From Pedobacter cryoconitis (GTDB taxonomy: Bacteria; Bacteroidota; Bacteroidia; Sphingobacteriales; Sphingobacteriaceae): a stretch of DNA of 64,000 nucleotides. The position numbers and the translations under genes were made by a program. Below, in pieces: positions 1-9,304 of the stretch. The notes beneath the pieces were generated by a model, which searched no databases, had not been told where the DNA came from, and saw only the letters and a list, made by a program, of their open reading frames with translations. Each line of letters begins with the position of its first letter. Position 1 is the first letter of the stretch. The stretch spans positions 682,001 through 746,000 of the forward strand of contig NZ_JACHCE010000001.1 in the NCBI RefSeq assembly GCF_014200605.1. The letters run 5' to 3'.

Positions 1-83
1 GAATTACGCTTCATCTGATTTTATTTGTGTGTCTGGCTAAAATAAGAACAATATTTAGGAATACAGATCTGCCTTGAATAAAA

Positions 84-114
84 AACAGGATTGCATGAGC
101 AATGCAATCCTGTT
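84..114 (-). terminator. Terminator of the M3 peptidase gene
   Basis: Two 13-base arms (84-96 and 102-114) pair perfectly around a 5-base loop. Read on the minus strand, the hairpin is followed by a run of about six T. It lies about 40 bp past the stop codon of the peptidase gene, so it fits a rho-independent terminator. A second short inverted repeat (CCTGTT/AACAGG, about 124-142) lies between the stop and the hairpin. Positions 1-80 show no gene. Confidence 0.75.
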
Positions 115-155
115 AAATCTTAGCCTGTTGAACCTGAACAGGCAATAAATCCATA

Positions 156-2300
156 TTATTTAACGATCAGACCACGGCTTTTCTCCATTGGGCCAATCTT
201 AGGATCATGGCCTCTGAATTCACGGAACATCTTTCCATAATCTTCTGTATTTCCTTTAGATAGGATCATATCACGGAAACGCTGGCCATTAACCCTTTTT
301 AGACCACCATTCTCTTCAAACCAGGAATAAGCGTCATCATCCAGCATCTCTGTCCACAGATAAGCATAATAACCAGCAGCATATCCGCCGCCCCAGATAT
401 GCGAGAAATAAGAAGTACGGTAACGGGATGGTACTTCAGGAAGATCCAGTTTCAGTTGATGTAAAGAGGCCTGCTCAAATTTATCCGTATTTTGCAAAGG
501 GGCTTTGGCTGAAAGTTTGTGCCATGCCATATCTAAAGATGCAGCAGAAAGGATTTCAGTCAGGTTATAACCCTGATTAAAGGTGGCAGCCTTTTTAATT
601 TTATCTACCAATACCTGTGGCATTAACTGGCCGGTTTTGTAATGAACAGCATAGTTTTTGAATACCTGCTGATTTAAAGCCCAGTGCTCATTGAACTGAG
701 AGGGGAATTCTACAAAATCACGTGCCACATTTGTTCCGGATAGGGCTGGATATTTCTGGCTGGCAAATAAACCATGTAAACCATGTCCAAATTCATGAAA
801 CATCGTAGTTACATCACTAAAGCTAATTAAAGCAGGTTGCCCATCGGCAGGTTTAGTGAAATTACATACATTATAAATTACTGGTTTAGTACCCATTAAT
901 TTAGACTGGCCAACCAGGTTAGACATCCATGCGCCACCCGATTTGTTATCACGCTTAAAATAATCACAATAGAATAAGCCTATAGTTGATTTATCCTGAT
1001 CGAAGACCTCAAATACTCTGACATCTTTTTGATACACAGGAAGATCATGACGTTCTTTAAATGTTATTCCATAAAGTAGGTTTGCAGCGTAAAAAACACC
1101 ATTCTCCAATACTTTATTCAATTCGAAATAGGGCTTTACCTGGTTTTCGTCCAGATCATATTTTTGTTTTCTCACCTTTTCTGCATAATAATCCCAATCC
1201 CAGGGCTGGATTTTAAACCCTCCTTTTTCCAGATCTGCCTGAGCCTGAATATCAGCAGCTTCGAGTTTCGCTTTCGCAGTAGCAGCGGGAACCAGTTTAG
1301 CAAAAAAGGCATCAACAGCAGCAGGTGTTTTAGCCATCTGATCCTGCAGTTTCCAGGTTGCATAATCAGGAAAACCCATTAATTTAGCTTTGTCTGCACG
1401 AATTTTTGCAATACGTACAATGGTGCTTCTGGTATCATTTGCGTCCTGTTTCTCTGTACGGTCCCAGGAAGCATTAAATAATTTTTCACGTGTTGCCCGG
1501 TTAGTCAGTGCTTGTAAAGAAGGTTGTTGGGTAGTATTTTGCAAAGGGATCAGCCATTTTCCATCTTGTTTATTTGCTTTTGCATTTTGTGCAGCAGCAT
1601 CGAGTTCTCCTGGTGAAAGTCCTGCCAATTCTGCTTTGTCAGCAACGACAAGCGCACCGGCTTTATTTGCTGCAAGTAACAGGTTGGAAAATTTTGCACT
1701 TAAAGAAGCTTCTTCTTCATTTAGTTTTTTTAGTTTGTCTTTATCATTATCTGATAACTTGGCACCAGCCAGTTCAAATTGCTGCTCATAATATTCAACG
1801 AGGCGTTTGTCTTCGTCATCAAGTTTGAGTTGTTCACGGTTATTGTAAATTGTTTGTACACGTTTAAATAATTTGGAGTTCAGGTAAATGGCATCCTGGT
1901 GCGCTGCTTGTTTTGGCGCGATTTCTTCTTGTATCTTTTGTAGTTTAGGATTTGTATTTGCACCTGTTAGTGCGTTAAATACATTATTGGCCCTTGTTAA
2001 CATCTGACCGCTTTTTTCCATAGCGACCAGGGTGTTTTCAAAGGTTGGGGCAGCTGTATTATCTGCTATTTTTTGCATTTCATCCAGTTGGATTTTCATT
2101 CCTTCCTCTAATGCAGGCTGGAAATCATCATCCTTGATCTGATCAAATGCTGGGGTCTGATAGGCCAGTTTACTTGTATCAGCAAAAGGGTTGGCAGAAG
2201 ATGAACGGGTTTCTCCGTTACCGGATTTATCGTTGTTGTTACTGCAGGATGCTGTAACAGCAATAATTGCCATAAGCGGCATGATAAATATCTTATTCAT
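156..2300 (-). CDS. M3 family metallopeptidase (Dcp/oligopeptidase A-like lipoprotein)
   Basis: This is a zinc metallopeptidase of the thimet oligopeptidase/peptidyl-dipeptidase Dcp family, which trims short peptides. The zinc site HEFGH is at residues 502-506, with the rest of the M3 catalytic domain around it. At 714 residues it is close to the E. coli Dcp length plus a leader. The N-terminus has a short hydrophobic stretch ending in TASC followed by an Asn/Asp-rich linker, which indicates a lipoprotein (Cys19) facing the periplasm. It is transcribed alone, with a hairpin terminator after the stop. I cannot tell dipeptidyl carboxypeptidase from oligopeptidase activity by sequence alone. Confidence 0.93.
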   Translation of the reverse strand: MNKIFIMPLMAIIAVTASCSNNNDKSGNGETRSSSANPFADTSKLAYQTPAFDQIKDDDFQPALEEGMKIQLDEMQKIADNTAAPTFENTLVAMEKSGQMLTRANNVFNALTGANTNPKLQKIQEEIAPKQAAHQDAIYLNSKLFKRVQTIYNNREQLKLDDEDKRLVEYYEQQFELAGAKLSDNDKDKLKKLNEEEASLSAKFSNLLLAANKAGALVVADKAELAGLSPGELDAAAQNAKANKQDGKWLIPLQNTTQQPSLQALTNRATREKLFNASWDRTEKQDANDTRSTIVRIAKIRADKAKLMGFPDYATWKLQDQMAKTPAAVDAFFAKLVPAATAKAKLEAADIQAQADLEKGGFKIQPWDWDYYAEKVRKQKYDLDENQVKPYFELNKVLENGVFYAANLLYGITFKERHDLPVYQKDVRVFEVFDQDKSTIGLFYCDYFKRDNKSGGAWMSNLVGQSKLMGTKPVIYNVCNFTKPADGQPALISFSDVTTMFHEFGHGLHGLFASQKYPALSGTNVARDFVEFPSQFNEHWALNQQVFKNYAVHYKTGQLMPQVLVDKIKKAATFNQGYNLTEILSAASLDMAWHKLSAKAPLQNTDKFEQASLHQLKLDLPEVPSRYRTSYFSHIWGGGYAAGYYAYLWTEMLDDDAYSWFEENGGLKRVNGQRFRDMILSKGNTEDYGKMFREFRGHDPKIGPMEKSRGLIVK

Positions 2301-2353
2301 AATTTATTATAAATGGTTTAGCCGAATTTACATAAAATTGTGATGGGCTATCT

Positions 2354-2698
2354 TTAATATTTTCCCAATACAGCTAAGAGGTGATCAATATCAAAAGGTT
2401 TGGAGATATAATCATCAAAGCCAGCGCTGGCATATTCCTTTTGGATATTGTAATTACAACTCAGGGCAAGTACCGGAAGCTCAGGAAAGTCTTTTTTGAT
2501 GGATTCGCATAAGCAGGTACATTCCACACCCGAGAGCCTGAAGTCAAGTAAAACCAGGTGGGGGTTAAAGCTGCTTATCTGTGCAGCTACGTCTTTATAA
2601 TGCAGAATAGGCAACACCTCGAAACTTGCATCCTCTAAAAGGAAAGTCAGCGTTTCGAGCAGGTCGAAGTCAGTATCCTGTACAATTACTTTTTTCAT
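2354..2698 (-). CDS. Single-domain response regulator (receiver only)
   Basis: A 114-residue CheY-like receiver domain with no output domain. The phosphoacceptor Asp lies in LLDFRLSG (about residue 52), a Ser in ALSCN takes the Thr/Ser switch position, and the conserved Lys is in SKPFD. The N-terminal acidic pair is atypical: VQDTDFD where most receivers have VDDD or VEDD, so metal binding may be altered. No histidine kinase is nearby, so its partner must be encoded elsewhere. The gene is divergent from the glycosylase gene at 2969, and the 270-bp gap between them is AT-rich and holds no other gene. A second stand-alone receiver lies at 47865. Confidence 0.85.
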   Translation of the reverse strand: MKKVIVQDTDFDLLETLTFLLEDASFEVLPILHYKDVAAQISSFNPHLVLLDFRLSGVECTCLCESIKKDFPELPVLALSCNYNIQKEYASAGFDDYISKPFDIDHLLAVLGKY

Positions 2699-2968
2699 CA
2701 GGACTCATTTTTTTATTAATAATCAAAAAATGAGTTTGAGAGCATTTGATGACTAACTAAATATAATTATTTTTTTACTGATTAAATATAAAATATCAAA
2801 CTCCTTTCAGGAATGTTACTGTTTTCTTAAAAATGCTTTTGTCAGGGGTTAATCAGATAAATACAGGGTTATATGGATTTCTGCATGATTCCTAATTTTA
2901 AGCATTAAATTGCTATTCATGAAAAATTCGCGTATATTTTAGCCTGATTAAAACCTAATTGATACTAT

Positions 2969-3748
2969 ATGCCTGAATTACCAGATTTAGAAATTTTCAG
3001 CCGTAATCTTGAACATCATTTAAAAGGAAAGCAGCTGAGAGAAATTGTAGTGAAAAATCCTAAGAAACTGAATGTTTCTGTCAAAGAATTAAATCTTTCT
3101 ATCGAAAATCAAAAGCTTATTAATGTATCCCGTTCGGGTAAAGAACTATATTTCGAATTTGAAAATAAAGCTGTATTAAGTTTCCACCTGATGCTGAAAG
3201 GTGAACTTCATTTCCTTAAAAAAGAAGAAAGTCCAAAACATAGTATTCTTGAAATGCATTTTAAAGATGGCAGCCATCTTTGTTTAACTGACTTTCGTGG
3301 AATGGCAAAAGCGACACTTAACCCTGCTGAAGATCCTGCTCCGGATGCTCTGGCCAAAGAAATAGATGAACATTTTTTTAAAAACATCTTTGCTTCAAAA
3401 AAAGCGGCTGTTAAAAATGTGTTATTAGATCAGCATGTGATCAGGGGAATAGGTAATGCCTATGCAGATGAAATTTTATGGGAAGCAGGAATCTCTCCTT
3501 TCTCATCAGCTTATAAAATACCAGTTGAAAAGCTGAAAGATCTGGCCAAAGCAGTAAGGCATGTCTTAAAAAATGCCGTTGAACAGATCTCCAAAACACA
3601 TCCGGCTATTATTAGCGGAGAAGTGCGGGATTTCCTGAAAATCCATAGTCCAAAGAAAACACACAGCCCATCGGGTGTACCTATAATCATTGTGAAAACA
3701 GGAGCCAGAAAGACTTACTATACAGAAGAACAGGAAATCTATAATTAA
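2969..3748 (+). CDS. Fpg/Nei family DNA glycosylase, zincless type
   Basis: A base-excision repair glycosylase/AP lyase of the formamidopyrimidine-DNA glycosylase family. It starts MPELPDLE, which gives the catalytic Pro2 and Glu3 after Met removal. Lys58 in SRSGKELYF fits the conserved beta-hairpin lysine, and the helix-two-turn-helix is at about residues 150-178 (LLDQ...GIGNAYADE). The C-terminal zinc finger has lost its cysteines: the last residues read GARKTYYTEEQ where Fpg has RATFYCRQCQ. The Arg (residue 247) that contacts the lesion phosphate is kept. It therefore resembles zincless-finger members such as NEIL1 and some bacterial relatives. Substrate preference cannot be read from the sequence. 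The gene stands alone, divergent from the receiver gene. Confidence 0.88.
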   Translation: MPELPDLEIFSRNLEHHLKGKQLREIVVKNPKKLNVSVKELNLSIENQKLINVSRSGKELYFEFENKAVLSFHLMLKGELHFLKKEESPKHSILEMHFKDGSHLCLTDFRGMAKATLNPAEDPAPDALAKEIDEHFFKNIFASKKAAVKNVLLDQHVIRGIGNAYADEILWEAGISPFSSAYKIPVEKLKDLAKAVRHVLKNAVEQISKTHPAIISGEVRDFLKIHSPKKTHSPSGVPIIIVKTGARKTYYTEEQEIYN

Positions 3749-3852
3749 ATACCTGCTTTATTATTCTTTGTATTTGTTTAAAATAAAAATTTATAACTTC
3801 ATCAGCTCAAATAAGCCATTATTGATCATGGCTGAAGGTATAGATTTTTAAA

Positions 3853-5592
3853 ATGAAGAAACAAATCAGTTCTGATAAAAAAGGCCCTCCGGGAATTTTC
3901 AGCCTGTTGAAACCTTATCGGGTAATGGTTATTCTGCTTATTCTGTTTGCTTTATTCAGCAATGGATTAAACTTATGGCTGCCCAGAATGATTGGTCATG
4001 GGATTGATGCTTATAATGCAGGTACGTTCTCTTATGAAGCTATTATTGTAGAATTTACGGTTGTATCTGTAATTATATTTATATTCAGTTATCTGCAGGG
4101 GATTGTACAAACTTATGCTTCTGAGAAGGTAGCACGTGACCTGAGAACCAGAATTACTCAAAAGATTTCTAATCAGAGTTATGCTTTTATTGAGCAAACA
4201 AGTCCTTCAAAATTACTGACTAATCTGACTTCTGATGTAGATTCAGTTAAGCTTTTTATTTCACAGGCGATAGTCTCTATAGTCTCTTCTATATTTATTA
4301 TTATCGGAGCTACTATCTTGCTGCTGAGTATTAACTGGAAACTGGGTTTAACGACCATTTGTATTATTCCAATTATAGGTGGTGCTTATTATGTCGTACT
4401 GGGTAAAGTAAAAGTCCTGTTTAAAAAGAGCAGGGAAGTTATTGACTGGTTAAATAAAGTAATTAATGAAAGTATTCTTGGGGCTGCACTAATTCGTGTA
4501 ATCAATTCTCAGCAACTGGAATATGAGAAGTTTTTTAACGCAAGTACACAGGCAAAAACTATTGGTATTTCTATACTGCGTTTGTTTGCATGGCTGATTC
4601 CAATTATCGTTTTTACAGCAAATATGGCTGGATTAACTATCCTGGCTCTGGGTGGGCATTATGTAATTAAAGGCAGTATGACCATTGGTGATTTTGCTGC
4701 TTTCAATAGCTATCTTGCTTTATTGATTTTTCCAATTTTGGTTATTGGTTTTATGAGTAATGTAATTGCACAGGCTACAGCTTCATTTGGAAGGATCAGC
4801 CAGGTATTGAATGCAAAGGATCCTGCCGAAAAAGGTACAATTACACAAAATCTTACCGGTGCAATAGCTGTTGAACATGTTAGCATTACTTACGGCGAGA
4901 AATCTTCGGTAAAGGATATTTCTTTTAAAGTAGAACCGGGCGCTAAAATTGCGATTATTGGCCCAACTGCCGCAGGGAAATCCCAATTACTTTATCTTTT
5001 GACAGGTCTTATATCCGCCAGTTCAGGAAAAGTATTGTATGACGGAAAACCAATAGAAGAGTATCAGTCAGAAGCTTTCCATGCACAAGTTGGTTTTGTC
5101 TTTCAGGATAGTATCATGTTTAACATGAGTATCCGCGAAAATATTGCTTTCAGTGATCTGGTAACAGATGAGTCTCTTGAAAAATCGATTGCTACTGCAG
5201 AATTGAAAGACTTTATAGATGCAATGCCAGAAGGTTTAAATACAAAAGTGTCAGAGCGTGGATTGAGTCTTTCGGGAGGACAAAAACAACGGATTATGCT
5301 GGCCCGTGCTTTAGCACTAAACCCTAAGATCTTATTGCTGGATGATTTCACCGCAAGAGTAGACCCGCAGACCGAACAAAAAATACTGGCCAATATCGCT
5401 GCTAATTATCCGGGGCTGACATTGATTTCAGTTACACAGAAAATTGCGGCTGTAGAGCATTATGAAAAAATTATTCTGCTGATGCAGGGCGAATTACTCG
5501 CTGCCGGAACTCACCGCGAACTGATGGACACCTGTCCTGAATATGTACAGATCTTTAATTCTCAACAAAGTACTGCCAATTATGAATTATAA
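3853..5592 (+). CDS. ABC exporter half-transporter with degenerate ATP site (subunit A)
   Basis: A type IV (MsbA/MDR-like) ABC half-transporter: six-helix membrane domain in residues ~20-310, ATPase domain ~335-570. Walker A is GPTAAGKS (370-377) and the signature is LSGGQ (473-477). The Walker B motif ends LLLDD, so the catalytic Glu is Asp498, and the H-loop His is Gln529 (SVTQK). These are the substitutions known for the degenerate-site subunit of heterodimeric exporters such as TM287/TM288. The next gene overlaps this one by 11 bp and supplies the partner subunit. Likely a drug or lipid exporter in the inner membrane; the substrate is unknown. Confidence 0.9.
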   Translation: MKKQISSDKKGPPGIFSLLKPYRVMVILLILFALFSNGLNLWLPRMIGHGIDAYNAGTFSYEAIIVEFTVVSVIIFIFSYLQGIVQTYASEKVARDLRTRITQKISNQSYAFIEQTSPSKLLTNLTSDVDSVKLFISQAIVSIVSSIFIIIGATILLLSINWKLGLTTICIIPIIGGAYYVVLGKVKVLFKKSREVIDWLNKVINESILGAALIRVINSQQLEYEKFFNASTQAKTIGISILRLFAWLIPIIVFTANMAGLTILALGGHYVIKGSMTIGDFAAFNSYLALLIFPILVIGFMSNVIAQATASFGRISQVLNAKDPAEKGTITQNLTGAIAVEHVSITYGEKSSVKDISFKVEPGAKIAIIGPTAAGKSQLLYLLTGLISASSGKVLYDGKPIEEYQSEAFHAQVGFVFQDSIMFNMSIRENIAFSDLVTDESLEKSIATAELKDFIDAMPEGLNTKVSERGLSLSGGQKQRIMLARALALNPKILLLDDFTARVDPQTEQKILANIAANYPGLTLISVTQKIAAVEHYEKIILLMQGELLAAGTHRELMDTCPEYVQIFNSQQSTANYEL

Positions 5593-7345
5593 CCTGAATA
5601 GTCTGCCGGCAGGAGAGTCCAGAAGTTCTACCTGGTCTGGGGTAAAGAGCCTGCTGAAATTGGTTGAGCAAGAAAGAAAGACCCTGATTATAGCCCTGTG
5701 TGCAGTATTACTGAATGCCTTTCTAAATTTATTGGGTCCTTTTTTAATTGGACATACCATTGATAAATATATTCTGACCAAACAATATCATGGCGTACTG
5801 GTATTTTCAGGAATACTTTTGGCCATGTATGTGACGGCTTTTGTAAGCAGTTATTTCCAGACCAAGTTAATGGGGGGATTAGGACAGCGTATTATTTTTG
5901 AATTGCGGAACTCAATCTTTAATAAGATCCAGCAGCTTCCTCTTGCTTTTTTTAATGAAAATAAAGCAGGTGATCTGATTTCCAGGGTAAATAATGACAC
6001 GGATAAACTGAGTCAGTTCTTCTCACAGGCGCTAATGCAATTCATCAGTAATATTGTGATTATGACTGGTGCGGGTATATTTTTGGTAGTCATTAATCCT
6101 GAACTCGGACTGGCTGCTTTAGTACCTGCTGCTTTTATCTTAATTTTCACCAAAGTGGTTTCTCCCTGGATCAAGAAAAAGAATGCACTAAACCTGAAAA
6201 GTACGGGGGCTATGAGTGCTGAAATCCAGGAAAGCCTGAATAATTTTAAGGTTATTATTGCGTTTAACAGGCGTGATTATTTCAGGCAAAGATTTCATCA
6301 GGCTAATCAGGATAACTATAAAACTGCGATTGGTGCTGGCCTGGCCAATAATATATTTTTGCCTGTATTTGGCTTTTTCTCTTCTATAGCACAGCTAACG
6401 GTATTGTCTTTTGGTGTTTATCTGATTACCAAAGGCTATTTTACGATAGGTCTGCTAGTGAGTTATCTTTCTTATGCTACGAATTTTTACAATCCGCTGC
6501 GTCAGTTAGCGGCATTATGGACTAGTTTCCAGCTTGCTTTAGCAGGATGGGACAGGATTTCTCAGATATTATCCCTTAACAATAACCTGGTAACAATAGG
6601 TTATGACGATACTGTCAATCCAACTAATGCTGTACTCGAGTTCAGAAACGTACATTTTGGTTATCCTGGAGGATATGAGATTCTGCATAATATAAGTTTT
6701 GCTATGGAACAAGGCAAAACTTATGCACTGGTAGGGCCAACGGGTGGGGGTAAAACAACTACAGCTTCTTTAATGGCACGTTTATATGATCCTTTAGAAG
6801 GGACGATATTGTTAAAAGGTAAAGATATACGTACTTACAGTCCTGAGGAACGCGCAGAAAAAATAGGTTTTATTTTACAGGAACCGTTTTTATTTACCGG
6901 AACAGTAAGGGAAAATATCTTGTATAGTAATGCCTTATATCGTAAATTCAGTAATGAACAATTTATAAAAGTATTACAGGAGGCTAAACTGGAAGGTTTG
7001 CTCAATACCTTTGACAAGGGACTCGATACTGAAATTTTATCTGGCGGGGATAGCCTGAGTATAGGCCAGAAACAGCTGATTGCATTTATGCGGGCTGTTT
7101 TGCGTAAACCAGAGTTATTAATTCTGGATGAAGCTACGGCTAACATCGATACGATTACAGAGCAATTGCTTGGACAGATTCTGTCTAACTTACCCAAAGA
7201 GACTACGCTGGTAGTTATAGCGCACCGCTTAAACACAATTGAAAATGCAGATGAGATATTCTTCATCAATTCGGGAGAAGTGACAAGGGCGGGATCTTTT
7301 AAAGAGGCGGTAGACAGATTAATGCACGGAAAGAGATTGAGTTGA
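5582..7345 (+). CDS. ABC exporter half-transporter (subunit B, consensus Walker B)
   Basis: The partner of the preceding half-transporter, with a membrane domain (~30-330) and ATPase domain (~350-585). Walker A reads GPTGGGKT, Walker B LLILDE (catalytic Glu517), and the H-loop VIAHRL is intact. Its signature motif is LSIGQ (492-496) instead of LSGGQ. That signature would face the degenerate Walker A/B site of subunit A, so both halves of one composite ATP site are weakened and the other is complete. I chose the ATG at 5582 because it overlaps the end of subunit A by 11 bp, typical of translational coupling. An upstream in-frame start at 5543 would lie deep inside subunit A. Confidence 0.9.
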   Translation: MNYNLNSLPAGESRSSTWSGVKSLLKLVEQERKTLIIALCAVLLNAFLNLLGPFLIGHTIDKYILTKQYHGVLVFSGILLAMYVTAFVSSYFQTKLMGGLGQRIIFELRNSIFNKIQQLPLAFFNENKAGDLISRVNNDTDKLSQFFSQALMQFISNIVIMTGAGIFLVVINPELGLAALVPAAFILIFTKVVSPWIKKKNALNLKSTGAMSAEIQESLNNFKVIIAFNRRDYFRQRFHQANQDNYKTAIGAGLANNIFLPVFGFFSSIAQLTVLSFGVYLITKGYFTIGLLVSYLSYATNFYNPLRQLAALWTSFQLALAGWDRISQILSLNNNLVTIGYDDTVNPTNAVLEFRNVHFGYPGGYEILHNISFAMEQGKTYALVGPTGGGKTTTASLMARLYDPLEGTILLKGKDIRTYSPEERAEKIGFILQEPFLFTGTVRENILYSNALYRKFSNEQFIKVLQEAKLEGLLNTFDKGLDTEILSGGDSLSIGQKQLIAFMRAVLRKPELLILDEATANIDTITEQLLGQILSNLPKETTLVVIAHRLNTIENADEIFFINSGEVTRAGSFKEAVDRLMHGKRLS

Positions 7346-7365
7346 TTTCTTATAAATTATTAAAT

Positions 7366-7992
7366 ATGGCAGTAACTAAATATAATTCAGAAGATATCAT
7401 TCCTATAGTTGTTCATATACTGAGTTTTTCTACGATGAAATTTGCAGAATATGGTTATCGCTCGATCGTAGAAAATGAGGTAACTCATTTAAAAGGACTG
7501 GATGAGAGTGATATTACCCCAGTGATGTATTTTGAATTACTGGAAGCTTCGGACGACGAAATATCTGTGGCCATCAGGGATTGCATTGCTCATATAGATG
7601 CAACAGTGGATACTTTCTGTTTATTATATGGGTTGGATCTGGATGTATTGTATTCTGATGAACGGATACATGAACTGGCTTGTGCTTTATATTTTGATCT
7701 TTGTGATTATACAGAAGGTGTGATAGAAGAAGATATGGAAGGAGCAATTACAGAATTACCTTTTGCAACTGCCAATGCGTTTTTCTTTTTGTGCAAGCTG
7801 GTGCTTCAGGAAGAAATTGACCATGAATTTCTGATGGAAGACGGATTGCTTGGAAAGGGATTTGATGAATTGGAGTTTATAGATACTTCAAATAATAATG
7901 TGGCAATCCTGCATGATCTTGTTCGTGAGATTATGCGCATGAATTTAAAGATTTCAGATATTTATACCAACCGGAATAGCCGGGTCTTGTAA
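7366..7992 (+). CDS. Acidic protein of unknown function
   Basis: A 208-residue, strongly acidic protein that I cannot place in a family. It has no signal peptide or clear membrane helix and looks helical and cytoplasmic, with a Phe-rich hydrophobic patch near residue 140 (ANAFFFL). I start it at the ATG at 7366, 20 bp past the ABC subunit B stop; a TTG at 7342 would overlap that gene. The tight spacing suggests it is made together with the exporter, and it may be an accessory protein of that system, but this is only an inference from position. Confidence 0.7.
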   Translation: MAVTKYNSEDIIPIVVHILSFSTMKFAEYGYRSIVENEVTHLKGLDESDITPVMYFELLEASDDEISVAIRDCIAHIDATVDTFCLLYGLDLDVLYSDERIHELACALYFDLCDYTEGVIEEDMEGAITELPFATANAFFFLCKLVLQEEIDHEFLMEDGLLGKGFDELEFIDTSNNNVAILHDLVREIMRMNLKISDIYTNRNSRVL

Positions 7993-8064
7993 ATACTTCT
8001 TTCTGCTCTGGAAATAAACAAAATGTTTGTTTTGATGTTCTGTTATTACAAATAAGTTATTGCT

Positions 8065-8778
8065 ATGAATAAGTTGGTTTTAATCAGACATGGGCAAAGT
8101 GAATGGAATCTTGAAAACAGATTTACAGGCTGGGAGGATGTAGATTTAAGTGAAAAGGGCAGGGCCGAAGCTATACAGGCTGGTCGGTTACTCTCAGAAG
8201 CGGGTTTTACTTTTGATATGGCTTATACTTCTGTTCTTAAAAGGGCTATCAAAACTCTGCATCTTGTGCTGGAAGAAATGGATGCACTCTGGATTCCGGA
8301 GATCAAAGCATGGCAGCTTAATGAAAGGTATTATGGAGCCTTACAAGGGCTTAATAAAGCCGATACTATAGCAAAGTATAGTGCAGAACAAGTATTGATC
8401 TGGAGACGGAGTTTTACGGTTCCTCCTCCTGCAGTAACTGAAGATGATATACGTGCACCCTTTAATGATATACGTTATGCAGGGGTAGACCCCTCTCTTT
8501 TACCTTTAACAGAGAGTCTTGAAACGATGATGAAAAGGGTTATTCCTTATTATCAGAATGAAATATCCCCGGCACTTAAAAGTGGTAAACATATCCTTAT
8601 TGCTGCTCATGGAAATACGCTGAGAGGACTGGTCAAATATCTTGATCAGCTTTCGGACCAGGATATTGTGAACTATGAGGTTCCAACCGGGGTTCCTTTG
8701 GTTTATGAAATGGATGATAGCTTTATGCCTTTGCGTAAATATTTCCTCCATCCGCAAAATCAGGAAGGAGCTATTTAG
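8065..8778 (+). CDS. gpmA: 2,3-bisphosphoglycerate-dependent phosphoglycerate mutase
   Basis: A glycolytic/gluconeogenic enzyme interconverting 3- and 2-phosphoglycerate through a phosphohistidine. The RHG motif holds the nucleophile His9, the acid/base Glu87 sits in NERYYG, and the second catalytic His182 is in AAHGNTLRG. The 237-residue length and the insertion between these motifs match the dPGM (GpmA) branch rather than short histidine phosphatases. The stop codon lies inside the loop of a terminator hairpin and the reading frame overlaps the convergent lipoprotein gene by 8 bp. Confidence 0.93.
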   Translation: MNKLVLIRHGQSEWNLENRFTGWEDVDLSEKGRAEAIQAGRLLSEAGFTFDMAYTSVLKRAIKTLHLVLEEMDALWIPEIKAWQLNERYYGALQGLNKADTIAKYSAEQVLIWRRSFTVPPPAVTEDDIRAPFNDIRYAGVDPSLLPLTESLETMMKRVIPYYQNEISPALKSGKHILIAAHGNTLRGLVKYLDQLSDQDIVNYEVPTGVPLVYEMDDSFMPLRKYFLHPQNQEGAI

Positions 8779-8788
8779 GCTCCTTTTT
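8765..8788 (+). terminator. Terminator overlapping two convergent stop codons
   Basis: Arms AAGGAGC (8765-8771) and GCTCCTT (8779-8785) form a 7-bp stem with a 7-base loop, followed by T to 8788. The loop contains the gpmA stop (TAG, 8776-8778), and the stop of the minus-strand lipoprotein gene covers 8771-8773. The T-run follows only in the plus direction, so the hairpin mainly ends gpmA transcripts. Confidence 0.65.
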
Positions 8789-9238
8789 GCATTCTACTGG
8801 TGCATAGGTAAATCTTCCCTGCCCAAAATCTATAGGTATATCTTTTCTAAAGTAAGTTCTGCCCATTGTAGTTTCCATTTTTCCAATACCCATAATCAGT
8901 TTGCCATCTTTTTTTAAGAACGCAAGCGGATTTTTATAGACCACAGGTTTTTTTCCTATTTTAAAGGTATAATTGACAATTAAAGTATCACCTTTAAAAG
9001 TTCCCTCAATTTCCCCGTTATTATTATCTTTCTGATCATAACTAATGATCAGATTTCCCTTAACCTTTTGCTTGCTAAAAGAATCAAGTTCCATTCTTGC
9101 AGTATCTTTTCCATCAATGGCTATATAGCAGGTTGTAGAGATAGCTTTTTCAGGTGGTTTGGCAGGACTGTTATTTTGAGTGCAACTGTATAATGCTGTT
9201 GACGACAATACCGTAAAAAGTAGAAGGCGATTTCTCAT
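8771..9238 (-). CDS. Small lipoprotein of unknown function
   Basis: A 155-residue protein with a lipoprotein signal peptide (hydrophobic stretch to LYSC, then an Asn/Pro-rich linker), so it should be anchored in the periplasm or outer membrane. The mature part is rich in beta-strand pattern (repeated short charged and hydrophobic segments, two GKM/KDGKL turns) and has no motif I recognise. Similar small lipoproteins with one beta-sandwich or lipocalin-like domain are common in Bacteroidota. It ends inside the 3' end of gpmA. Confidence 0.75.
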   Translation of the reverse strand: MRNRLLLFTVLSSTALYSCTQNNSPAKPPEKAISTTCYIAIDGKDTARMELDSFSKQKVKGNLIISYDQKDNNNGEIEGTFKGDTLIVNYTFKIGKKPVVYKNPLAFLKKDGKLIMGIGKMETTMGRTYFRKDIPIDFGQGRFTYAPVECKKEPK

Positions 9239-9304
9239 ATGCTTTATTTTATTTAAATATATAAATTAGATGCTTTAGTCTGCTTATTTCCATATTACGG
9301 AGTT

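Noticed and set aside
1390..1791. A 133-residue plus-strand open frame opposite the M3 peptidase gene
   Set aside because: It is low-complexity (Ser/Phe/Ala-rich), has no recognisable domain, and lies wholly antisense to a convincing metallopeptidase gene. It is a shadow of the coding strand.
6835..7269. A 144-residue minus-strand open frame opposite ABC subunit B
   Set aside because: It mirrors the ATPase domain, including its Walker B, and carries no motif of its own.
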